From positions 29,827 to 93,826 of the forward strand of contig CABSEG010000004.1 in assembly GCA_902476645.1 (NCBI GenBank): DNA of 64,000 nucleotides, read 5' to 3'. This DNA comes from an uncultured Lachnospiraceae bacterium. GTDB lineage: Bacteria > Bacillota > Clostridia > Lachnospirales > Lachnospiraceae. Positions 8,810 through 17,907 of the stretch are shown here, one piece after another; position 1 is the stretch's first letter, and each line of letters starts with the position of its first letter. Made by a program: the position numbers and the translations under genes. The notes below the pieces were generated by a model. That model did not search any database. It saw nothing but the letters and a program-made list of their open reading frames with translations, and was not told the origin of the DNA.

Positions 8810-8902
8810 ATGATCAGTTCGGTTCGTATATCGGCTCTATTAAAGGAAAGTCTCATTTGCCTGGAAAAGTCGAAATTTATCTTTTTTGTTGAAATGGTGT
8901 GA
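8810..8902 (+). CDS. possible 30-residue small protein or leader peptide before cas3
   Basis: ATG at 8810 is preceded by ACAGGAGGGG at good spacing and opens a 30-codon frame (MISSVRISALLKESL..., ends TGA at 8902). The first half is amphipathic, the end hydrophobic. No homologue is recognised. The strong ribosome binding site is the only support; it could equally be the surviving start of a lost gene at the left edge of the defence island. Confidence 0.25.
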   Translation: MISSVRISALLKESLICLEKSKFIFFVEMV

Positions 8903-9302
8903 TAAAAGAACCGGAGACAATTTGGAGTAAGATGTAAAAAAAAGATGGCAAAAATTGTAAAAATCTGATAAAATTAAGATAAACGTAGATTTTATAATTT
9001 GAAAAATGTTTATAAATTTTGGATAATAAATTATATGTTTATACAAAATGAATAATAAGAAGAAATCCTGTTTGAAAAGATGGTGTAACGATTCGAACCA
9101 ATGCAGTAGAATCTCCAACCTAGGTGCAACCATTGATGAGTAAGCAGAAAAAGGTCAAGGAACTTATTTTTTGTCCTAAAATTAGTTAAATAAGTAGTGG
9201 AACCTGTAGAATGATGGAATAAGAAAAACTTCGGAAGATGATTGGATAGAGAGAACTTTTTATATAGATATATATTTTACCCGGAGAAGGGGGAGATACT
9301 TA
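8903..9302. other. AT-rich region before the cas operon, no gene seen
   Basis: About 400 bases with no supported gene, markedly richer in A and T than the genes to the left. It contains a candidate promoter at 8999-9027 and the cas3 ribosome binding site (AGAAGGGGGAGA) at its right end. It presumably holds the control region of the cas operon. Confidence 0.5.
8999..9027 (+). promoter_or_regulatory. candidate cas operon promoter
   Basis: TTGAAA at 8999-9004, 17-base spacer, GATAAT at 9022-9027. AT-rich context makes chance matches likely, and it would leave a leader of about 270 bases before cas3. Confidence 0.35.
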
Positions 9303-11501
9303 TTGGAAAAATACATAGCTCACAGAAATGAATTAACAGGTTCAATACAAACGGTAAAAACTCACTGCGAGAATACAGCTGACTTATGCCGGAAAATTTC
9401 AATTCCTGAATGGAAAGATTTTATGTTTGCGATTGGCTTGCTCCATGACGTAGGGAAATTTCAGGAATCTTTTGTAAAAAGGATTAATGGGATGAATATT
9501 CGCGTAGAACATTCTACTTGTGGAGCTTTAGCTGCCCGCGAGAATTATACAATTAACCCCATGGCTTTGATGATGGAATATTGTATTGCGGGACATCATT
9601 CAGGAATACCAGATGGAGGATTTGCAAATGACAGCAGCGATATGCTGACGTTGCATGGAAGGATGAAAAGACAGTTTGAAGATTATAGTGAATATAGAAA
9701 AGAATTGTCTTTGCCAAAATTGAATGGACACGACTGGATGAAGTATCTATTAAATGATTGTAATAATGATATGGAAAAGTTAATTGATAAATTTGCTTTT
9801 TTTACCAGATATGCGTTTTCCTGCCTGGTTGATGCGGACTCAATTGATACGGCAGAGTTTTGTAAAGAAAGAGATTTACCGCGAAAGTTAAAGGCTGATT
9901 TTAAAGCGTGTCTTAAAATTGTGAATGAAAAATTAACCTCGTTTGCCTGCAAAACGGAGCTTCAAAAAACAAGAAGTCTTTTACAAAAACAGGCGTTTCA
10001 AAATATTTCTCAGGATGCGGAAATTTTTTTGTTAAATATGCCTACGGGAAGCGGAAAAACATTAGCAAGTGTTAAAATTGCGTTAGAAAGAGCTATAGTA
10101 AAGAAAAAGAAGAGGATTATTTATATTATTCCTTATAACAGTATTATCGAACAAACAGCGGAAGTGTTTGAAAAATTATTTGCGAATCACTTGGAAATTT
10201 TGAGACATCAGTCAACGTTTTCCTATGAAGATGATACAAATGGAAGCGAAGATTACCGTGAAGCCGCAAAAACCTCAGCGGAAAACTGGGATGCTCCCTT
10301 TATTATAACGACGGCAGTGCAATTCTTTGAATCTGTTTATGCAAATAAGCGAGGAAAGCTTCGAAAAATGCACAATATGTCAGAGAGTATATTGATTTTT
10401 GATGAAGCTCATTTAATGCCGCAGAATTATCTGCAGCCATGTCTTCAGGCCGTCGCGTACATAACAAGATATTTATATAGCGAAGCTGTATTTTTAACTG
10501 CAACTATGCCGGACTTTGAAAGGCTAATCAGGGAATACGCGCTCCCGAACAGTAAGATTGTAACCCTTATCAAAGATACCTCTATGTTTGCAAAATTTCA
10601 AACATGCAGATACAGTTATCTTGGAGAGGTGACAGTATCGCAAATACTTTCCAGAAGCTGCAAGTACCCGTCATCACTTATTATTGTAAATAAAAAAATA
10701 ACAGCTCGAAATTTATATCAGGAATGCAGCGGAAAGAAATACCACCTGTCTACGTATATGACGCCATTTGACAGGAAAAGAGTGCTAAAAGAAATCCGGG
10801 AGGAGTTAAAACAATTAGAAACAGACTATCCCGATTATAAGAATGTTCCGGAAAGCAGAAAGATTACGATTATATCAACGTCATTGATTGAGGCAGGGGT
10901 TGACCTGGATGTTTATACCGTTTTTAGAGAAAGGTCGGGATTGGACAGTATACTTCAGGCCGGGGGACGCTGCAACAGAGAAGGAAAAAGAGAAAACGCG
11001 GACGTATATGTTTTCGATCTGGCGGAGGAAAAAGAACGGACAGCATTAGAAGAAAAAGCGAACCTTACAAAGGGATTGATGGAGAAATATGCAGACATCT
11101 CGGATGTTCAATGTATTTCGGAGTATTATAAAAGGCTGTTTTTTATGAAGAAACATGATATACAAAAAAATACAATGCATCAGGCATGTTCAAGCATAGA
11201 GTCCATTCCATTTAAAAAATATGCAGATAAATTTGAACTGATAGATTCGAGGATGGTGTCGCTTGTTGTGCCGCGGGATGAGCAGAGTGAAAAATTGGTA
11301 GAAGAGATGAAGTTAACAAAGGCAGGCAATGCAAGAAAACTGCAGAACTATGCCTGCTCTTTACGACAGAAGGAACTGGAAGATCTGATCCGTCAACACG
11401 CGGCAGATGATTACGGAACAGGAATTTATTGTCTGACAAATGTGGATTATTATGACGAAAACAAAGGTGTTTTATTTGAAGCAACGGATTATTTTCTGTA
11501 G
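9303..11501 (+). CDS. cas3: CRISPR-associated helicase/nuclease Cas3 (type I-C)
   Basis: Interference effector that is recruited by the target-bound Cascade complex, unwinds DNA and nicks/degrades it. The 732 residues contain an N-terminal HD nuclease: 'LLHDVGKF' with His48-Asp49, 'VEHSTCGA', and 'IAGHHSG'. A superfamily 2 helicase follows: Walker A 'PTGSGKT' at about 247-253, DEAH box 'LIFDEAHLMP', motif III 'FLTATMP', and motifs V/VI 'STSLIEAGVDLD' and 'QAGGRCNREG'. All are intact. The start is TTG at 9303, supported by AGAAGGGGGAGA seven bases upstream. It is the first gene of the operon, 17 bases before cas5c. HD fused N-terminal to helicase is normal for type I-C. Confidence 0.97.
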   Translation: MEKYIAHRNELTGSIQTVKTHCENTADLCRKISIPEWKDFMFAIGLLHDVGKFQESFVKRINGMNIRVEHSTCGALAARENYTINPMALMMEYCIAGHHSGIPDGGFANDSSDMLTLHGRMKRQFEDYSEYRKELSLPKLNGHDWMKYLLNDCNNDMEKLIDKFAFFTRYAFSCLVDADSIDTAEFCKERDLPRKLKADFKACLKIVNEKLTSFACKTELQKTRSLLQKQAFQNISQDAEIFLLNMPTGSGKTLASVKIALERAIVKKKKRIIYIIPYNSIIEQTAEVFEKLFANHLEILRHQSTFSYEDDTNGSEDYREAAKTSAENWDAPFIITTAVQFFESVYANKRGKLRKMHNMSESILIFDEAHLMPQNYLQPCLQAVAYITRYLYSEAVFLTATMPDFERLIREYALPNSKIVTLIKDTSMFAKFQTCRYSYLGEVTVSQILSRSCKYPSSLIIVNKKITARNLYQECSGKKYHLSTYMTPFDRKRVLKEIREELKQLETDYPDYKNVPESRKITIISTSLIEAGVDLDVYTVFRERSGLDSILQAGGRCNREGKRENADVYVFDLAEEKERTALEEKANLTKGLMEKYADISDVQCISEYYKRLFFMKKHDIQKNTMHQACSSIESIPFKKYADKFELIDSRMVSLVVPRDEQSEKLVEEMKLTKAGNARKLQNYACSLRQKELEDLIRQHAADDYGTGIYCLTNVDYYDENKGVLFEATDYFL

Positions 11502-11518
11502 ATGAAAGGGGTGAAAAC

Positions 11519-12247
11519 ATGAGCTATGGGTTTAGAATTCTCGTAGAAGGCGATTACGCATGTTTTACAAGACCGGAGCTCAAAGTTGAGAGAGTGAGTT
11601 ATGACGTTCCTACGCCTGGGGCATTGGAAGGGCTGTTAAAAAGTGTCTATTGGAAACCCGCCATTCGGTATGTGATTGATAAGATTATTGTCTTTCAGGA
11701 CATTGATTTTGTTAATATCAGACGAAATGAGGTGAAAGATAAGGTACTGCTCAGTGCCGTAAAAAGCCAGATGAATGGAAAAGGCGGAGACCCATGCATT
11801 TATGCTTCGGAGAGCAGGAGCCAGCGAGCATCCATGGTTTTAAAAAATGTAAAATATGGAGTGGAATTTCATTTTGAGCTTACCGGACTGAAAAACGGTG
11901 AAGAGACAGATGGGGAAAACAAGCATTTTAATATTATCAAAAGAAGGCTGGAAAAAGGTCAGTGGTTTCGAACGCCTTGTCTTGGCTGCAGTGAATTTCC
12001 AGTAAAACGTATTGAGTTGGTGCCGGAGTTTGACGAGAAGTTAATCAGCAGTACAATTTTAAATATGGGGGATGTGGATCTTGGGTATATGAGTTATAAA
12101 GTACAATTTGAAGATGGAGGAAAGCCTTTGAATAACGATTGGGATAATCCTAAATTCTCAGATAAGGCTTCCACAGTTTACTATCGTCCACATATGATAA
12201 ACGGCGTGATCGATGTGAAAAAGTACAGGGAGGAATTGCGATGCTGA
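11519..12247 (+). CDS. cas5c: Cas5c (Cas5d), crRNA-processing endoribonuclease of type I-C Cascade
   Basis: A 242-residue RAMP-fold protein of normal length. In type I-C there is no Cas6; Cas5c cuts the repeat RNA at the base of its hairpin and then stays on the 5' handle. The N-terminus 'FRILVEGDYACFTRPELKVERVSYDVPTPGALEGLL' is the family signature with the G-rich RAMP contact region. GAAAGGGGTG precedes the ATG. It overlaps cas8c by seven bases, so the two are translationally coupled. Confidence 0.95.
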   Translation: MSYGFRILVEGDYACFTRPELKVERVSYDVPTPGALEGLLKSVYWKPAIRYVIDKIIVFQDIDFVNIRRNEVKDKVLLSAVKSQMNGKGGDPCIYASESRSQRASMVLKNVKYGVEFHFELTGLKNGEETDGENKHFNIIKRRLEKGQWFRTPCLGCSEFPVKRIELVPEFDEKLISSTILNMGDVDLGYMSYKVQFEDGGKPLNNDWDNPKFSDKASTVYYRPHMINGVIDVKKYREELRC

Positions 12248-14037
12248 TAAAAGCACTATGTGATTATTATGATATCTTGGCTGAAAAAGGCAGTGTCCTT
12301 CCGGAGGGATATTCTAAAGTGAATGTTCACTATCTGATTTCCCTTAATAAAGATGGACAGGTTGATGAAATCATTGACTGTCAGGAAACAGAGCTGGTTC
12401 AATCAGGAACGAAAATAAAAGAGAAAAAAGTACCAAGACAAATGGTAATGCCTCAGAGGACGGAAAAATCAGGGATTGACGCAAATATAGCAGAGCACCG
12501 GCCACTGTATATTTTTGGATTGAATTTGGAGAAAGAAAGGCTATCACCAGATGATAGGACAGATAAAGCCAGAAAATCTCACAAAGTTTTTGTGGAAAAA
12601 AATTTGAGTTTTATGGAGGATATTCATTCACCCATAGCCGAAGCGTATAAAAATTTTCTCGCCTCATGGAAACCAGAAGAGGAAATAGAAAATAAATGGC
12701 TTCTTGGATTGGGAAAGGATTATCAGAAAGCGAACTTTGCGTTTTGCCTGTCTGGCAGTCCGGACTGTCTCCTGCATGAAGAATCTGAGGTGAAAGCAAA
12801 GTGGGACAGAGAGTATTTAAATGAAGAAAATAATAATAGAAAAACTGCACAATGTGCTGTTACAGGGCAGGAAGAACCAATAGCGAGAATACACAGTAAA
12901 ATTAAGGGGGTTTATGGAGGTCTGTCAACAGGAAGTGTGCTGATAAGTTTTAAAAATGATTCTGAAAATTCTTATGGAAATGACCAGTCGTATAACAGCA
13001 ATATTTCTGAGAAAGCCATGAAGAAATACACCGAGGCGTTGAACTATTTATTAAGCAGCAGTAAGCATAGAGCCATGCTGGACGATATGACGATCGTATT
13101 CTGGGCAATGAGTAGTCGGGAAACGTATGAAGACTTGTTTATGAAAATGCTGTTGGGGCAGCAGGATCAGATGGATACGAGCCAGACAGAAGACATGTTG
13201 AAAGAGCTTCTGACAGATGCAAGAGACGCTAAGATAACAGAAGAAAGAATTCGATCATTGGATATGATGGATCCGGAAGTAGATTTTTATATGCTGGGTC
13301 TTAAGCCCAATTCTTCAAGACTATCTGTAAAGTTTATTATAAAAAGAAAATATGCGGATGTGCTTTGGAATATAGCAAGATTCCAAAGGGATCTTCAGGT
13401 ATCTGAGGTTTTTCATTCGGTTGCGCTCTGGCAGATTAAAAGGGAAATGATTTCACCAAAAAGTAAAAATGATAAGGTAAATCCCGCTTTAATGTCAAGA
13501 ATGCTTGAAGCTATTATGTATGGAAGAACGTATCCATTATTTCTGATGGACACAATGGTAAGAAGAGTAAAAACGGACGAAGGAAGCGCAAAGATTAATT
13601 CAGTGCGGGCCGGAGTGATCAAGGCTTGCATTAACAGAAATAGTTCAAAGGAGGAATTAAAAGTGTCACTGGATAAAACAAATCAATCACAGGCCTATTT
13701 ATGTGGGAGGCTTTTTGCTGTTCTTGAAAAACTACAACAGGATGCATCGAACAATTCGTTAAACAGAACAATTAAAGATGCTTATTTTGCTTCTGCGTCA
13801 TCCAAACCGGCATTGGTATTTCCAAAACTTATCCGGCTTGCACAAAATCATTTAAACAAAGTGAAATATCCGGTCTATTATCATAAATTAATGGGAGAAA
13901 TTATGGACGGGCTCAAAGGTGAATTCCCGGAAACATTTCGCTTGATGGATCAGGGAAGATTTGATATTGGATACTATCAACAAAATCAAGATTTATGGAA
14001 GAAAGTAAACAAATCAGAAGAAACGGAGGAAAAGTAA
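12241..14037 (+). CDS. cas8c: Cas8c, large subunit of type I-C Cascade
   Basis: A 598-residue large subunit that recognises the PAM and positions the target for Cas3. The N-terminus ('LIKALCDYYDILAEKGSVLPEGY') and the Csd1-type organisation match the type I-C family. A zinc-finger-like region may lie near 'CLLHEESE...CAVTGQEE'. ATG at 12241 follows GGGAGG and overlaps the end of cas5c. The C-terminal 124 codons are also an independent translation unit, Cas11c, annotated separately. Two bases separate it from cas7c. No frame damage is visible. Confidence 0.95.
   Translation: MLIKALCDYYDILAEKGSVLPEGYSKVNVHYLISLNKDGQVDEIIDCQETELVQSGTKIKEKKVPRQMVMPQRTEKSGIDANIAEHRPLYIFGLNLEKERLSPDDRTDKARKSHKVFVEKNLSFMEDIHSPIAEAYKNFLASWKPEEEIENKWLLGLGKDYQKANFAFCLSGSPDCLLHEESEVKAKWDREYLNEENNNRKTAQCAVTGQEEPIARIHSKIKGVYGGLSTGSVLISFKNDSENSYGNDQSYNSNISEKAMKKYTEALNYLLSSSKHRAMLDDMTIVFWAMSSRETYEDLFMKMLLGQQDQMDTSQTEDMLKELLTDARDAKITEERIRSLDMMDPEVDFYMLGLKPNSSRLSVKFIIKRKYADVLWNIARFQRDLQVSEVFHSVALWQIKREMISPKSKNDKVNPALMSRMLEAIMYGRTYPLFLMDTMVRRVKTDEGSAKINSVRAGVIKACINRNSSKEELKVSLDKTNQSQAYLCGRLFAVLEKLQQDASNNSLNRTIKDAYFASASSKPALVFPKLIRLAQNHLNKVKYPVYYHKLMGEIMDGLKGEFPETFRLMDQGRFDIGYYQQNQDLWKKVNKSEETEEK
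13663..14037 (+). CDS. cas11c: Cas11c small subunit from an internal start inside cas8c
   Basis: In-frame GTG at codon 475 of cas8c (13663) is preceded by AAAGGAGG ending 8 bases before it, a near-perfect ribosome binding site inside a coding sequence. Translation gives a 124-residue, largely helical protein (starting SLDKTNQSQAYLCGRLFAVL after the initiator) ending at the Cas8c stop. Type I-C systems are known to make Cas11c from such an internal site, and it forms the belly of Cascade that contacts the DNA strands. Size and position agree with that. Expression is inferred from sequence only. Confidence 0.82.
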   Translation: MSLDKTNQSQAYLCGRLFAVLEKLQQDASNNSLNRTIKDAYFASASSKPALVFPKLIRLAQNHLNKVKYPVYYHKLMGEIMDGLKGEFPETFRLMDQGRFDIGYYQQNQDLWKKVNKSEETEEK

Positions 14038-14038
14038 T

Positions 14039-14896
14039 ATGGCACTTACAAGCAGATATGATTTTGTAATTCTTTTTGATGTGGAAAATGGAAATCCCAA
14101 CGGAGATCCTGATGCGGGAAATGCGCCTCGCGTAGATGCGGAGTCCGGATATGGATATATTACAGATGTCTGCCTGAAACGCAAAATCAGAAACTATGTG
14201 GAACTGGCAAAAGAAGGTGTGCCAGGTTACAATATTCTGATTAAACCGGATCGCTCGCTGAATGCGAAATTTACAGAGGCTTATGAGGCTGAAGGACTCA
14301 AAACAAAGAATAAAGGGAAAAATTCGGATGATGTAAAAAAAGCAAGGGATTATATGTGCCGTACGTATTTTGATGTGAGAGCCTTTGGAGCGGTGATGTC
14401 AACAGGAGATGATCCATGCGGCATCGTGAGAGGACCGGTGCAAATTAATTTTGCACGAAGTATTTCACCGATTAATATTCAGGATGTTACAATAACACGT
14501 CAGGCACGTACTACAGATGATAGAAAGGAAACCGGAGACACGGAAATGGGAAGAAAAAGTGTGATTCCATATGCGCTTTATCGGGCAGAAGGCTATGTGT
14601 CCGCGGCACTGGCAAACAAATCAACAGATCTTTCGGAAGAAGACATAGAACTTTTATGGACTGCTATTGTAAATATGTTTGAAAATGACCATAGTGCCGC
14701 GCGTGGGAAAATGTGTATGAGAAAATTATATGTGTTTAAACATGACAATGTTCTTGGAAATTGTCCATCACATATCCTTTTTGAAAAAATTTCTGTGAGA
14801 GAAAAGGAGAATATTCTTCCCAGAGCTTTTGGCGATTATGTCATTGCAGTAGACGAAATTATGCCGGCAGGCGTAGAACTGATTCAGAAAATATGA
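14039..14896 (+). CDS. cas7c: Cas7c (Csd2), backbone subunit of type I-C Cascade
   Basis: A 285-residue RAMP protein that polymerises along the crRNA spacer. Signature segments: 'YDFVILFDVENGNPNGDPDAGNAPRVD' near the N-terminus, 'VRAFGAVMSTG' in the middle and 'DNDHSAARG'-like 'FENDHSAARGKMCMRKLYVF' near the end. Start ATG at 14039 follows CGGAGGAAA and lies two bases after cas8c. It overlaps cas4 by four bases (ATGA). Intact and of normal length. Confidence 0.96.
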   Translation: MALTSRYDFVILFDVENGNPNGDPDAGNAPRVDAESGYGYITDVCLKRKIRNYVELAKEGVPGYNILIKPDRSLNAKFTEAYEAEGLKTKNKGKNSDDVKKARDYMCRTYFDVRAFGAVMSTGDDPCGIVRGPVQINFARSISPINIQDVTITRQARTTDDRKETGDTEMGRKSVIPYALYRAEGYVSAALANKSTDLSEEDIELLWTAIVNMFENDHSAARGKMCMRKLYVFKHDNVLGNCPSHILFEKISVREKENILPRAFGDYVIAVDEIMPAGVELIQKI

Positions 14897-15567
14897 GTAC
14901 AGCAGAAATAACAATTCGTTCCATTCAACACTATCTGTACTGCCCGCATCGATGGGGACTTTTGGAAATTGATAAAGCGTGGGCGGAAAATATTTTTGTG
15001 ACGAAAGCAAATCTTATGCATGACCGAGTGCATGACCCGGATAAAAGTTATACTATGCGTGGTAGAAAAGTAGTTACTTCAGTACCGGTTTATAATGATT
15101 GTGATCCATATAATTTGTATGGAATAACGGATTGTCTGGAACTTACTAAAGATAAGTGCGGAGTTTCTGTTAATGAAAGTGAAGAAAAATATCATATCTG
15201 TATTGTAGAATATAAACCGACGAAACCGAAAAATGCGGAGTACAGAGAGGATGATCTGATGCAGGTGTTTGCCCAGAAGATCTGTGTGGATTATGTGTTT
15301 GGCTGTGACTGTGACGGTATGATTTATTATGCGGATGTGAAAAAACGCGTCGCTTTACCACTGAAAGAGAGTTTTAGGGAATATGACATAAGGCTAAAAA
15401 ATGTTTTGGAGGAGATGAGAAGGAATCTTGCAACTGGTCATATACCGGGAATTAGAAAAGGTCAAAAGTGTAGTGGGTGTTCGATGAAAGATTTATGTAT
15501 GCCGTCTACGAAACCGATAAAGGATTTACATGCAGAGATAGTGAAAATAGGAAAGGCAGAGTTATGA
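14893..15567 (+). CDS. cas4: Cas4 exonuclease for prespacer trimming
   Basis: A 224-residue RecB-like nuclease with an iron-sulfur cluster. One cluster cysteine lies in 'HYLYCPHRW' near residue 17, and three more in 'KCSGCSMKDLC' near the C-terminus. The PD-(D/E)xK-type core reads 'ICIVEYKPTKP' with the QxxxY-type 'DLMQVFAQKIC'. In type I-C, Cas4 works with Cas1-Cas2 to select PAM-bearing prespacers and trim them. The gene overlaps both cas7c and cas1 by four bases, so the whole block is coupled. Confidence 0.95.
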   Translation: MSTAEITIRSIQHYLYCPHRWGLLEIDKAWAENIFVTKANLMHDRVHDPDKSYTMRGRKVVTSVPVYNDCDPYNLYGITDCLELTKDKCGVSVNESEEKYHICIVEYKPTKPKNAEYREDDLMQVFAQKICVDYVFGCDCDGMIYYADVKKRVALPLKESFREYDIRLKNVLEEMRRNLATGHIPGIRKGQKCSGCSMKDLCMPSTKPIKDLHAEIVKIGKAEL

Positions 15568-16586
15568 GAAAACTATTAAATACTGTTTATGTTACAAATG
15601 AGCTGGCGTATTTAACACTGGATGGTGAAAATCTTGTATGTAAAATTGACGGTGAGATAAAGCTTCGGATTCCTTTTGAGAACATTGAAAATATTGTCTG
15701 TTTTAATTATATTGGGTGCTCTCCTGCATTAATGGGTAAGTGCGTAGGGAAAACAATTCCCATTAATTTTATTTCTCCACAGGGCCGATTTTTGGCTAAA
15801 GTCTGTGGAGAAACAAAGGGAAATGTTTTTCTGAGGGTGGCGCAGATTGACAGGTTCAGAGAAAGTGCGCTTATTCTTGCTCAAAATACAATGGCTGCAA
15901 AATTAAGTAATACACGTCAGTTGATACGTCGTACACTTCATGATAATGCTGAATTGCGAGGAGACGAAGAAATCCAAAAAGTTGTACAAATCCTGACATC
16001 AGGAATTGATCAACTGTACAAGGCACAGAGTATAGAGGAAATTGTAGGCATTGAAGGGTATTGTGCCAAGAGTTATTTTTCTATTTTTAATAAGCTGATT
16101 ACAAATAAGAAAGTACCATTTACATTTAAGCTTCGTACAAAAAGACCGCCCCTTGATCCGATCAACGCAGTATTGTCTTTTGTATACACGCTTGCTACTA
16201 GTGAGTTTGCAGCTGCTTTGGAAACGGTTGGACTTGACAGTTACATTGGATATTGCCATACCCTCAAAAGCGGTAGAGTTTCTCTCGCATGTGATTTAGT
16301 AGAAGAGGCCCGGTGTCTTATTGAGAGATTTGTAATTACACTTTTAAATTTGCAGATTTTAGGAGAGAAAGATTTTGAACAACAAATTTCAGGAGCAGTG
16401 TGGCTAAATGATGAAGGGCGTAAAAAAGTACTTTCACGTTGGCAAGAAAAGAAGCGATCGGATATGCTGCATCCATATCTTAAACAGAAAATTCCGATGG
16501 GATTGCTACCATATGTGCAAAGTAATCTTCTGGCAAAATATGTGCGTGGTGACATAGAAGTTTATCCATCATACCTTTTAAAGTAA
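15564..16586 (+). CDS. cas1: Cas1 integrase of the spacer acquisition complex
   Basis: A 340-residue CRISPR integrase. I choose ATG at 15564 because it overlaps the cas4 stop (ATGA) and gives the standard N-terminus 'MRKLLNTVYVTNELAYL'; an upstream in-frame ATG at 15477 lies deep inside cas4. The metal site is intact: Glu164 in 'EGYCAKSYF', His232 in 'GYCHTLKSGR' and Glu247 in 'DLVEEAR'. Normally cas2 follows immediately; here a decayed insertion element starts right after the stop. The enzyme itself looks functional. Confidence 0.96.
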   Translation: MRKLLNTVYVTNELAYLTLDGENLVCKIDGEIKLRIPFENIENIVCFNYIGCSPALMGKCVGKTIPINFISPQGRFLAKVCGETKGNVFLRVAQIDRFRESALILAQNTMAAKLSNTRQLIRRTLHDNAELRGDEEIQKVVQILTSGIDQLYKAQSIEEIVGIEGYCAKSYFSIFNKLITNKKVPFTFKLRTKRPPLDPINAVLSFVYTLATSEFAAALETVGLDSYIGYCHTLKSGRVSLACDLVEEARCLIERFVITLLNLQILGEKDFEQQISGAVWLNDEGRKKVLSRWQEKKRSDMLHPYLKQKIPMGLLPYVQSNLLAKYVRGDIEVYPSYLLK

Positions 16587-16649
16587 GTCTGCAAATAAAA
16601 AGTCAAGCAGAAATGGAGAAACTTTGAAAACTTTATACAGGTTGAATGA

Positions 16650-17620
16650 AAGGCATAAAAACAAGATCACCGCAGTGCGCGGGTCTGATATGAGAATGAG
16701 AAAGATATTTTTTATCAGCCCGTAATCAATCTGGAAAAACGTGTTTGCCCCGGTAGTTATGTATATGTAATAAGGTTTACCCTGAGCCCGTTTTTTATCC
16801 ATAAAGGCATAAACAGGATCGTTGCCGACGAACATTTGATCAGGCTGTCTATAATCTGAAAGAGAGCTTTGCGCAGGTAAGGAGAACTTTCTTCCAGGCC
16901 CGTACACTTTTCTGAACATGCTGTCCACAATCGTTCTTTCCGGTGTCAACACCTGCAAAGGCGGTAAGGGCTTCGCGGTGGGTAAAGCGGGAAACATCTC
17001 CAATCCCGGTCATAGGCTGTAGAAGCAAGCTCATTCATTTTCAGGCGAAAGGATTCCACGGTTTCAAATGCAGTATCCAGCAATGCTACAGACTGCAATA
17101 TCAACAGTTTTTGATATCATCCTTTGGGAATACGGCGATCAGGTGGAAAGAAAGATAAGGGGGGTTCTCAGCTTTCTCTACATGGAAGTAATAGCTCCTG
17201 CATTTGCACCAGCTCTGATAATGCGCTGTATAAGCATTTAGAGATACCGAGCGGACACAATCCACATGCCGGTAGGTATGGACACAATCCATCCGTTTCA
17301 GCAAGAAGGGAAATAAGATTGTTTTTCATGGCAGTTTTCTGGACCATACTGCCATCACTGCGGGCAGGCCTGTCAAAGAAATCATTCGCTCCCGGATAGG
17401 CCTGGTATAGAAGCCGGATTGCCAGTTCATAGTATCTGCCCGTGTGGCTCCATACAAACCTTAGTTTCACCATCAAAATCTTGGAACCGTTTGAACAGGC
17501 AGTTTATGGCAGACTGAGTGTGTAGGATATCCCAAGGGGCATGGTTACCGCGTTGCCCGGTCTTCGGATAGTGACAGTGCTTTTTCTTTTAGAAACATTA
17601 ATACCAACAGCGTTTATAAT
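16650..17620 (-). pseudogene. IS110-family transposase, multiply frameshifted
   Basis: Reading the minus strand from about 17620, 'NAVGINVSKRKSTVTIRRPG' matches the N-terminal DEDD domain of IS110 transposases (normally M-x-VGIDVSK). The initiator appears mutated: AAGGAG is followed by ATT ATA where an ATG is expected. Further fragments are 'SHTGRYYELAIRLLYQA', reachable only after a frame change, then 'MTGIGDVSRFTHREALTAFA' and 'GNDPVYAFMDKKRAQGKPYY' from the C-terminal Transposase_20 region. Several stops and shifts separate them. The element cannot make its own recombinase. Confidence 0.85.
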
Positions 17621-17639
17621 AGAAACTCCTTTGTAATGT

Positions 17640-17850
17640 AATAGCAATGGGCAATACCAGTATTGTCATTGCCTATTCAATCTGCTGGGTGTTTTACACA
17701 AACGCCCAAGGGTTCAACCTGCATGAAACGAATGTTGCGAATGAGGGGATGGTTGGTTGACTTGCTTACGGAAGTAAAGTCCTGGGAGGTGAAGGCCAGA
17801 TCTATCGCACCATTCATTCTAACAGCTTAGGCAACAAGATGGGTAATCCC
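17640..17850 (-). other. non-coding end of the IS110 relic, possible bridge-RNA region
   Basis: About 200 bases without a credible gene, located upstream of the transposase relic on its own strand. IS110-family elements encode a bridge RNA in this position, which pairs with target and donor DNA. I see local inverted stretches but did not resolve the two internal loops, so this is a position-based suggestion only. Confidence 0.25.
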
Positions 17851-17907
17851 ATACTGGCTGTAAGGGATATTAACCATAAATATATTGTAGTAGAAGGTGA
17901 TTCAATT

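Larger units (their letters stand above)
16587..17850 (-). mobile_element. decayed IS110-family insertion element between cas1 and cas2
   Basis: About 1.3 kb inserted in the expected cas1-cas2 junction. The minus strand carries recognisable but broken IS110 transposase pieces (see the pseudogene entry), with a non-coding end of about 200 bases on the cas2 side, as expected for the transposase-upstream end of IS110 elements. Exact ends are not defined because IS110 elements lack terminal inverted repeats; 16587 and about 17850 are estimates. In type I-C loci cas2 usually follows cas1 directly, which supports insertion. Confidence 0.75.

Noticed and set aside
15477..15563. Longer cas1 starting inside cas4
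   Set aside because: ATG at 15564 overlaps the cas4 stop and gives the standard Cas1 N-terminus.
17839..17907. Longer cas2 with 23 extra N-terminal residues
   Set aside because: The extension lies in the insertion relic, has no ribosome binding site, and Cas2 families start at the MVIISYDVS strand.
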